Source of the DNA: Acidobacteriota bacterium
GTDB taxonomy: Bacteria > Acidobacteriota > Thermoanaerobaculia > UBA5066
Length of the DNA: 6,418 bases
Direction of reading: 5' to 3'
Assembly: GCA_016789625.1 (NCBI GenBank)
Contig: JAEUQS010000881.1
Span: forward strand, 1-6,418
Position numbers and translations under genes: made by a program. This document shows positions 1 through 5,640 of this stretch, in pieces; positions within the stretch are counted from its first letter, which is position 1, and each line of letters opens with the position of its first letter. Under the pieces are notes generated by a model. The model was not told the DNA's origin and ran no database searches. It saw nothing but the letters and a program-made list of their open reading frames with translations.

Positions 1-227
1 CCGGGCGCGCGTTCGTAGCGGGTGAGATCGACTTTCCAGCGCAGCCACACCGAGTCGTTCGGATGCGGTACGTCGTGGAGCGCGAGCTTCGTCCAGGAGG
101 AGTCGTCGAACGCGGGGCTCGCCCACGCCGGATCGTGCCCCACGCGCATGCGCGGACCGTCCCACGTGGACGCGGCCGAAGCGTTCCCGGCCGAGACCAG
201 GAGCAGGACGAGCGCGAGAAGCCTCAT
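1..227 (-). CDS. 5' part of an exported protein with a GH2 sugar-binding-like N-terminal domain (runs off the window)
   Basis: Read on the minus strand from the ATG at 227-225, the frame is open for 75 codons to the window edge, so only the N-terminus is seen. It begins with a clear signal peptide (MRLLALVLLLVSAGNASA, cleavage probably after ASA near residue 18). The mature part has the pattern W-D-G-P-R-M-R-V-G, DPAWASPAFDDSSW, then SVWLRWKVDL near residues 59-69. The DDSxW followed by a W-x-R/W strand resembles the jelly-roll sugar-binding domain of glycoside hydrolase family 2, which also occurs at the N-terminus of some membrane-bound sensor kinases and SpoIIE-type phosphatases. Which of these follows cannot be told. 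No Shine-Dalgarno sequence precedes the ATG (CACCCTCCTGCGC upstream on this strand), so the start rests on the signal peptide. It is divergent from the hydrolase gene at 354. The gene is likely real; its function is open. Confidence 0.75.
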   Translation of the reverse strand, partial: MRLLALVLLLVSAGNASAASTWDGPRMRVGHDPAWASPAFDDSSWTKLALHDVPHPNDSVWLRWKVDLTRYERAP

Positions 228-353
228 GCGCAGGAGGGTGCCACGTCCGCGCCGGAGGGCGGGATGTCGTTCACCGGGAACGGGAGCCGTTCACCGATCG
301 GACGGAGACCTTCGGGTGAATCGCTCGTAGACGGAGCCGGAGGACGAAACATC
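228..353. promoter_or_regulatory. Divergent intergenic region with spaced GTTCACCG repeat
   Basis: This 126-bp gap separates two divergently transcribed genes and must hold both promoters. The octamer GTTCACCG occurs at 269-276 and again at 289-296, exactly 20 bp apart (about two helical turns, so on one face of the helix). An inverted GGTGAA core lies at 315-320. Such an arrangement could be an operator for a shared regulator, but the repeat is short and the DNA GC-rich, so chance is possible. I could not assign convincing -35/-10 boxes. Confidence 0.3.
339..344 (+). promoter_or_regulatory. Ribosome binding site deciding the hydrolase start
   Basis: GGAGGA ends 9 nt before the ATG at 354. 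It supports that start over the longer open frame beginning at 63, which would place 97 extra residues of low-quality, arginine-rich sequence in front of the signal peptide and would overlap the divergent gene. Confidence 0.75.
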
Positions 354-2063
354 ATGCGCACCGAGATACGGATCCTGCTGGCCGCGGTTCTTCCGCTGGC
401 CGCGACCCCCGCCCCCGCGGCCGCGGCCGAGTTCACCCCCCACGCGTTCGTGGCCTCGAATGGCACGAAGGTCGATGCCGAGAAGGGCGAGATCCGCGTT
501 CCCGAGAACCGCGCGAAGCCGGGCTCGCGAACGATCGCGCTCCGCTTCGTGCGGTTCCGGTCGACGGCGAAGGAGCCGGGGAATCCCATCGTCTACCTGG
601 CGGGAGGCCCGGGCGGCTCCGGCATCGAAGCCGCGAAGGGTTCGCGCTTCCCGCTGTTCCAGGCGCTGCGCGAGTTCGGCGACGTGATCGCGTTCGACCA
701 GCGGGGGACCGGAGCGTCCGAGCCCGACCTGAGGTGTAAGGACACCTACCAGGTGCCGCCGGGAGAGCCGCTCGACCGCGTGAAGAGCGGCGCGCTGATG
801 GCCGCGGCCGCACGGGAATGCGCCCAGCGCCTGCGCGCGTCGGGCGTGGACCTCGCGGGCTACAACACGCGGGAGAGCGCGGCCGACCTCGAGGATCTGA
901 GAAAGGCGCTCGGCGCCCCGAAGCTCGATCTCTGGGGCATCAGCTACGGAACCCACCTCGCCATCGCGACGCTGCGGTACCACCCGTCCGCGGTGGGTCG
1001 CGTCATCCTCGCCGGGATCGAAGGCCCCGACGACACCTACAAGCTGCCGAGCGACCAGCAGTCGCTCGTGGAGGAGATCGCCCGCCTGGCCGCGAAAGCC
1101 GGCACGCATCCCGACCTCGTCGCGTCGATCTCGAAGCTGCTCAAGGAGCTCGAGGCCCATCCGAAGAGCGTCTCCCTCACCCATCCTCTGAACGGCCAGT
1201 CGGCGACGTTCGTGCTCGGGCCGTTCGACCTCCAGAGCGTTCTCTCGGGCATGCTGACCGGGCCTGAGACCTTCGCGGGGATGCCGGACCTCGTCACGCG
1301 CCTCGAGAAGGGCGACTGGATGGCCCTCGCGCTGACGGCGGCTCCGCAGCGCACGGGGACGGGAATCCCCGGCATGTCGATCGCCATGGACTGTGCGTCG
1401 GGAGTCTCCGCGGCGCGCCGGGAGCTCATCCGCGACGAGGCCGCACGCACGCTTCTCGGCGACGCGATCAACGCGCCGTTCCCCGAGGTCTGCGAGGGTT
1501 TCCAGGTGCCGGATGCCGGCGACGCGTTCCGGAGCCCGCTCCGGAGCGACGCCCGCGCGCTCCTCATCAGCGGCACGTTGGACGGTCGCACGCGTCCGCG
1601 CCAGGCCGACGAGCTACGCCGCACGCTCCCGAACGCCGAGCACCTCGTCCTCGAGGGCGCGGGCCACAGTGATCCCCTCTTTCTCTCGTCACCGAAGATC
1701 CTCGAGGCGATGAAGGCGTTCCTGAAAGGGGAGCCGCTCCGCGAGCGTTACGTCACCGTCGCGTCCGTCCCGTTCGTCGCGCCCCGAAACGTCGTGACGC
1801 TCGCCGACGACGTGCTGTCGCGCTACGAGGGCACGTACCGCCTCGAGGACGCGTCGACGCGGCGCGTGGTGAAGGCGGGGCCGGTGCTCTACGCGATACG
1901 CGAGAGAGGCCGCCCGCTCGCGCTCCGGCCCTCCTCGGAGGTGGAGTTCTTCTACGAGGAGCTCGCCGCGACGATGTCGTTCGACGTGGACGCCAAGGGA
2001 GCGGTCACGGCCATGACTCTCCGCCAGCCCGACGGCAAGACCCAGCGGGCCGTGAAGGAGTGA
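354..2063 (+). CDS. Secreted alpha/beta-hydrolase, tripeptidyl-aminopeptidase/proline-iminopeptidase type, with C-terminal DUF3471-like domain
   Basis: The product is 569 residues with a signal peptide (residues 1-25, cleavage after AAAA before E26; no lipobox Cys), so it is exported. Family landmarks are all present: oxyanion-loop GGPGGSG at 84-90, DQRGTGASE from D115, the nucleophile elbow GISYGT with Ser197, acid Asp410 in SGTLDGRTRP, and His438 in GAGHSD. These form a complete Ser-Asp-His triad of the type that releases N-terminal peptides or proline from oligopeptides. Four cysteines (128, 156, 347, 380) could form disulfides, as in secreted relatives. After the hydrolase fold (to about 460) comes a domain at about 484-566 starting with the YEGTYRLED-like motif of DUF3471, often appended to secreted serine hydrolases and beta-lactamase-like proteins. 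The exact substrate cannot be read from the sequence; an esterase acting on small molecules is an alternative. The next gene starts 21 nt downstream on the same strand, but no functional link is evident. Confidence 0.9.
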   Translation: MRTEIRILLAAVLPLAATPAPAAAAEFTPHAFVASNGTKVDAEKGEIRVPENRAKPGSRTIALRFVRFRSTAKEPGNPIVYLAGGPGGSGIEAAKGSRFPLFQALREFGDVIAFDQRGTGASEPDLRCKDTYQVPPGEPLDRVKSGALMAAAARECAQRLRASGVDLAGYNTRESAADLEDLRKALGAPKLDLWGISYGTHLAIATLRYHPSAVGRVILAGIEGPDDTYKLPSDQQSLVEEIARLAAKAGTHPDLVASISKLLKELEAHPKSVSLTHPLNGQSATFVLGPFDLQSVLSGMLTGPETFAGMPDLVTRLEKGDWMALALTAAPQRTGTGIPGMSIAMDCASGVSAARRELIRDEAARTLLGDAINAPFPEVCEGFQVPDAGDAFRSPLRSDARALLISGTLDGRTRPRQADELRRTLPNAEHLVLEGAGHSDPLFLSSPKILEAMKAFLKGEPLRERYVTVASVPFVAPRNVVTLADDVLSRYEGTYRLEDASTRRVVKAGPVLYAIRERGRPLALRPSSEVEFFYEELAATMSFDVDAKGAVTAMTLRQPDGKTQRAVKE

Positions 2064-2084
2064 CGTGGAATACTCTCTTCACGA

Positions 2085-3182
2085 ATGAAATCGAACGGCA
2101 AAGACGTCCTCAGGCCCCCTGCGGAGGTCCGTTTCGCGGACGAGCTGCGGGCCCTCTCCGAGTCCGATCGCGCGGAACGCCCCGAAGGCTGGAAACTCTC
2201 CCCACGGGCAGTCCGCTCTTTCATCTGCGGATCCGAGAACCCCAGGATCACACGCAAGTTCTACGGTGACGACGCCCTCGTCGAGCGGGCGGTCGTCGGC
2301 CTCCTTTCCGATCGCGGGCTCCTCCTCGTGGGGGAGCCCGGCACGGCCAAATCGATGCTTTCGGAGCTCCTCGCGGCGGCGATTTCCGGGACCTCGACGA
2401 ACACCATCCAGGGCACGGCCGGGACCACCGAGGACCAGATCAAATACTCGTGGAACTACGCGCTCCTTTTGAACGAGGGGCCGTCGCTCCGCGCGCTCGT
2501 GCCCTCTCCGCTCCACGTGGGAATGAGCGGGGGCATCCTCGCTCGTTTCGAGGAGATCACGCGTTGCCCGCCCGAAGTGCAGGACTCCCTCGTGTCGATC
2601 CTCTCGGACAAGCTGCTCGTCGTGCCCGAGCTGGACGGCGAGGACCGCGTGCTCCTCGCGAAGCCGGGATTCAACGTCATCGCGACTGCCAACATTCGCG
2701 ACCGCGGCGTCCACGAGATGTCGAGCGCCCTGAAACGCCGCTTCCATTTCGAGACGGTCCCGCCCATTCGCGAGCTCTCCCTCGAGGTGAAGCTCGTCAC
2801 CGAGGAGTGCACACGGCTTCTGAGCGAGTCCAAGGCGGGCGTCGTTATCGACAAGGGCGTCGTCGAGCTCCTCGTCACGGCGTTCCAGGACCTCCGCGAG
2901 GGCAAGACGGCCGAGGGCGTGCCGGTGGAGAAGCCGTCGGCGGTGATGTCCACCGCGGAGGCGGTCTCGGTCGCCTACACCGCCGGCCTCGACGCGTACC
3001 ACTATGGCGACGCGAAGCTCACGCCGGAGCTGCTCGGGCGCCACCTCAAGGGCGCCGTGCTGAAGGACAACCCCGACGACGTGAAGAAGCTCCGGCAGTA
3101 CTTCGACGTCGTCGTGAAGAAGCGGTGCGCGAGCTCCTCCCTCTGGGAGGATTTCCACCGCGCCCGGAACCTCCTGGGGTAG
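2085..3182 (+). CDS. MoxR-family AAA+ ATPase (YehL-like)
   Basis: The product is a 365-residue cytosolic AAA+ ATPase. Walker A is GEPGTAKS at 83-90. The Walker B region is ILARFEEI at 151-158, with Glu156-Glu157 in place of the usual Asp-Glu. Sensor 1 is Asn203 in VIATANIRDRG, and candidate arginine-finger residues are Arg218/Arg219 in ALKRRFHFE. A conserved loop GTAGTTEDQIKYSWNY (110-125) follows the ATP site. The N-terminal stretch RPPAEVRFADEL and the SPLHVGMSGG segment match what I recall of the YehL branch of MoxR proteins, whose genes sit beside DUF5682, VWA and often SWIM zinc-finger genes. MoxR proteins form hexamers and act as chaperone-like remodelers with VWA partners. The ATG at 2085 is the only start after an in-frame stop at 2061-2063. 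It lacks a clear Shine-Dalgarno (nearest GAAGGAG is at 2054-2060, about 24 nt away), suggesting weak or coupled initiation. Family assignment is firm; the client is unknown. Confidence 0.93.
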   Translation: MKSNGKDVLRPPAEVRFADELRALSESDRAERPEGWKLSPRAVRSFICGSENPRITRKFYGDDALVERAVVGLLSDRGLLLVGEPGTAKSMLSELLAAAISGTSTNTIQGTAGTTEDQIKYSWNYALLLNEGPSLRALVPSPLHVGMSGGILARFEEITRCPPEVQDSLVSILSDKLLVVPELDGEDRVLLAKPGFNVIATANIRDRGVHEMSSALKRRFHFETVPPIRELSLEVKLVTEECTRLLSESKAGVVIDKGVVELLVTAFQDLREGKTAEGVPVEKPSAVMSTAEAVSVAYTAGLDAYHYGDAKLTPELLGRHLKGAVLKDNPDDVKKLRQYFDVVVKKRCASSSLWEDFHRARNLLG

Positions 3183-3186
3183 GAGG
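3181..3186 (+). promoter_or_regulatory. AGGAGG directly abutting the GTG start of the DUF5682 gene
   Basis: A perfect AGGAGG overlaps the stop codon of the ATPase gene (TAG 3180-3182) and touches the GTG at 3187 with no spacer. This is too close for normal initiation, yet no better in-frame ATG, GTG or TTG lies between here and the conserved RHHSP motif at 3295. Translation is probably reinitiated by ribosomes finishing the ATPase gene. Confidence 0.5.
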
Positions 3187-5640
3187 GTGGCCGCGAAGCG
3201 TCCACGGAAGACGGCAGCGCCCGCAACACCCGCGACGCCTGCCGATCCCGGCGACGGAATCGACCTTTCGGCCCGGATCGTCTGTCTGCCCGTTCGGCAT
3301 CACAGTCCCGCCTGTGCGCGCCGCGTCGGGTCGGTCATACGAAGCCTGAAACCCGCGGCCGTGCTCATCGAGGGCCCGCGCGATGCGACGCCGCTCATCC
3401 CGTTCCTCCTCTCGAAGAAGACGCGCATGCCGGTCGCGATCTACACGACGTACGTGAGGCGCGTCGCTGAAGGGCTTCCCGAGCGGCACTCGGCCACGTA
3501 TCCGCTGTGCGATTTCAGCCCCGAGCTCGCCGCGATGCGCGCGGGGGCCGAGGTGGGTGCCCGCACGCGGTTCGTGGACCTCACCTTTCCGGAGATGGTC
3601 GTCGCGGGCCGGCGGGCGCCCTCCGCCAAGGCCGAGAGCCTGCTGGAAGAGCGAGGCCTCCGCCACGCGCGCTTTCTGCGCGCCGCGTGCGAGCGGGCCG
3701 GCGCGCGGGACCCGGACGATCTGTGGGACCAGCTCTACGAATGCACCGGCACGGCCCGGAGCGACGCGGCTTTCTTCCGCGACGTCCTCGCGTACGGCGA
3801 GGCCGCCCGACAGGACTACACCGACACCATGCTCCGGGCCGAGGGCATGCTCGCCCGCGAGAGCGCGATGGCGGCTGCGATCTCCGAGGAAACTGCCAAG
3901 GACACCGAGGGGCCCGTCGTCGTGGTGGTCGGAGCGTTTCACGCGCCGGCGGTTCTCTCGGCGAAGCCCGCGCTGCCCAAGCCTCTGAAGATCGCGAGCG
4001 ACGACGCGCTCGTGGTCCTGATGCGCTACGGCTTCCCGCAGCTCGACCGCCTGAACGGCTACGCGAGCGGAATGCCCTCGCCGGGCTTCTATCAGCACCT
4101 GTGGGAGGGCCGCCCCGTCGAGGAGCTCGTCACCGGGCTGGGCCGTGCGACGCGGGCGCTTTCGACGTCCACGGCCGACGTCATCGCCGCGGCCGTGCAG
4201 ACGCGGCGGCTCGCCGGGCTGAGGGGCCACGACACGCCCTCCCGCGAGGACCTCCTCGACGGCGTGAGGTCGGCTCTCGTCAAGGGCTCGCTCGATGTCG
4301 AGGGCGTCGCGGTGCTCGCGGCCGCCCGCAAGCTTCTCGCGGGCGACCTCGTCGGCCGCGTGCCCGAGGAGGCCGGGGTTCCGCCGATCGTTCTGGACTT
4401 CGCCCGCGAGGGCGAGCGCCTCGGCATCGAGACGGAGCGCCTCTCGATTCGTGAGCTCTCCCTCGATCTCTACCGGCGCGCCGAGCACCGCGAGATCTCG
4501 CGCTTCCTGTTCCGGCTGTCGTTCCTCGGCGTGCCCTTCGGCGAACGGGTGCGCGGCCCCAACTTCGTCTCCGGCGAGGACCTCGAACGGGTGGAGGAAG
4601 GCTGGGTCGTGAGGTGGCGGCCCGACACGGAGGGCCGGCTCATCGAGTGTTCCGTGTACGGATCGACCGTGCGCGAGGCGGCCGCGGCGCGGCTCCTCGA
4701 GACGCTGGCGGACGCGCAGACGGCCGGAATGGGGCGGCGGTCCGAGGTCGCCGCCTCGCTCCTCGTCGAGGCCTGCCGCATGGGTCTCCATCACGAGGCG
4801 CCGGACGTTCTCGCGCGAACCGCCGAGCTCATCCAGGAAGACGGCGCGTTTCCTTCGGTCGTGAAAACGCTGGAGGCGCTCCTGCTCCTCCTCGTCTCCC
4901 AGGAGGTCCTCGAAGCGCATCGGCTCGAAGGCCTGCCGGAGATCGCACTTCGTGCCTTCGAAAGAGCCTGCTATCTCCTGCCGGATCTCTCTCGCGTCGC
5001 GGCCGAAGGCGAGGACGAAGCCCTCGACGCGCTCCTCGCGCTGCAGCAGGCCGAACTCACGCTCTCGGAGATTCGCAAGGCCGAGGGTTCGCGCGAGCTC
5101 CTGCTCCTGAGGCTGCGTGAGCTCGAGGCGGTGCCCTCCGGCAACCCGCTCCTCGGAGGTGCCGCCGCAGGCTCGCTATTCGCGGAGGGCCGCCTCCCGG
5201 CCGCGGACCTGGGAAAACGCCTGAGCGCGCATCTCTCGAGCTCGCTCGGCAGTCCGGCAGGACTGCCTGAGGCGGTCCGTTCGGACCGCCCGGGCGACGC
5301 CGCTGGGACGGGATTCCTGCGGGGAGTCCTCCGCGCGAGCCGCAACGTTCTGTGGCAGGTTCCCGAGGTCCTCGAATCCGTCCACCAGCTCATCGCCTCG
5401 TGGGACGAGGCCGGCTTCCTCGGCGCGCTGCCGCGGCTCCGCCTCGCGTTCTCGGTGCTCTCGCCCCGCGAGACCGACCGGCTCGGGCATCTCGTGGCAT
5501 CGAGGACGGGTTTCGAGAGCCTCGAGCCCCTCGATCTGACGGACGTTTCGGAGGCGGATCTGTATGCCGGCCTCGAGGTGGACCGGCGCCTCCGCGAAAC
5601 GCTCACGCGCGACGGCCTGCTGGAGGCGCCCCCTGTCTGA
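3187..5640 (+). CDS. DUF5682-type protein (YehM-like), partner of the MoxR/VWA pair
   Basis: The product is 817 residues from a GTG start, with no signal peptide or membrane segment. Residues 1-25 are a basic then Ala/Pro/Thr-rich tail. The N-terminal domain (about 30-300) contains VRHHSPAC at 36-43, VLIEGPRD at 59-66, FPEM at 134-137, VVVVVGAFHAP at 244-254 and LDRLNGYASGMPSPGFY at 286-302. The last is typical of DUF5682 as I recall it. The N-terminal His pair, the buried strand ending in Glu-Gly-Pro and the late GxxH strand resemble the EreA/ChaN/TraB-TIKI fold, suggesting a hydrolase; this is inference. Residues about 330-380 (LAGLRGHDTPSREDLLDGV) and the long helical C-terminal half, including FLFRLSFLGVPFG and FLGALPRLRLAFSVLSPRE, also fit the family. 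The gene starts 4 nt after the ATPase gene and overlaps the VWA gene. Residues 688-701 are encoded by two adjacent hairpins in a probable linker. E. coli YehM is the nearest named relative I recall; no biochemical role is known to me. Confidence 0.88.
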   Translation: MAAKRPRKTAAPATPATPADPGDGIDLSARIVCLPVRHHSPACARRVGSVIRSLKPAAVLIEGPRDATPLIPFLLSKKTRMPVAIYTTYVRRVAEGLPERHSATYPLCDFSPELAAMRAGAEVGARTRFVDLTFPEMVVAGRRAPSAKAESLLEERGLRHARFLRAACERAGARDPDDLWDQLYECTGTARSDAAFFRDVLAYGEAARQDYTDTMLRAEGMLARESAMAAAISEETAKDTEGPVVVVVGAFHAPAVLSAKPALPKPLKIASDDALVVLMRYGFPQLDRLNGYASGMPSPGFYQHLWEGRPVEELVTGLGRATRALSTSTADVIAAAVQTRRLAGLRGHDTPSREDLLDGVRSALVKGSLDVEGVAVLAAARKLLAGDLVGRVPEEAGVPPIVLDFAREGERLGIETERLSIRELSLDLYRRAEHREISRFLFRLSFLGVPFGERVRGPNFVSGEDLERVEEGWVVRWRPDTEGRLIECSVYGSTVREAAAARLLETLADAQTAGMGRRSEVAASLLVEACRMGLHHEAPDVLARTAELIQEDGAFPSVVKTLEALLLLLVSQEVLEAHRLEGLPEIALRAFERACYLLPDLSRVAAEGEDEALDALLALQQAELTLSEIRKAEGSRELLLLRLRELEAVPSGNPLLGGAAAGSLFAEGRLPAADLGKRLSAHLSSSLGSPAGLPEAVRSDRPGDAAGTGFLRGVLRASRNVLWQVPEVLESVHQLIASWDEAGFLGALPRLRLAFSVLSPRETDRLGHLVASRTGFESLEPLDLTDVSEADLYAGLEVDRRLRETLTRDGLLEAPPV
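5248..5290 (+). repeat. Two adjacent related perfect hairpins inside the DUF5682 gene
   Basis: Hairpin 1 (5248-5267) has 8-bp arms GGCAGTCC/GGACTGCC around a GGCA loop. Hairpin 2 (5271-5290) has 9-bp arms GGCGGTCCG/CGGACCGCC around TT. They are separated by TGA and are 15/20 identical in register. The change at arm position 4 (A to G) is matched by T to C at position 17, so pairing is kept. The 23-nt period is not a multiple of three, so protein-level conservation does not explain the similarity. There is no T-tract, so it is not a typical intrinsic terminator. Confidence 0.7.
5622..5626 (+). promoter_or_regulatory. Shine-Dalgarno sequence supporting a CTG start of the VWA gene
   Basis: GGAGG sits inside the last codons of the DUF5682 gene and ends 6 nt before the in-frame CTG at 5633, an ideal spacing. 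The competing start ATG 5564 also has a GGAGG (5550-5554) 9 nt upstream, so the sequence does not settle the matter alone. Confidence 0.5.

Noticed and set aside
63..353. Upstream extension of the hydrolase frame to an ATG at 63
   Set aside because: It precedes a clear signal peptide and a good ribosome binding site at 339-344, is Arg/Gly-rich, and overlaps the divergent exported-protein gene.
1528..1545. Perfect hairpin TCCGGAGC-CC-GCTCCGGA in the hydrolase gene
   Set aside because: It is a single hairpin in coding sequence with no related neighbour, built partly on a self-palindromic TCCGGA. Single 8-bp stems like this are expected by chance in such GC-rich DNA. It is a useful baseline showing that only the paired, related hairpins at 5248-5290 stand out.
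2064..2084. Possible terminator or promoter between the hydrolase and ATPase genes
   Set aside because: The 21-nt gap has no inverted repeat, T-run or convincing promoter hexamers.
2079..3158. 359-residue open frame on the minus strand opposite the ATPase
   Set aside because: It is an antisense shadow; the plus strand encodes a complete AAA+ protein with all motifs.
2450..3349. 299-residue plus-strand frame overlapping the ATPase and DUF5682 genes
   Set aside because: It is extremely Arg/Pro/Gly-rich, lacks domains, and spans a real gene junction; it is a frame shadow.
3046..4920. 624-residue open frame on the minus strand
   Set aside because: It lies opposite the ATPase end and the DUF5682 gene, has Arg/Gly/His/Glu-rich composition without recognisable motifs, and is the usual antisense shadow of a gene with G/C at third positions.
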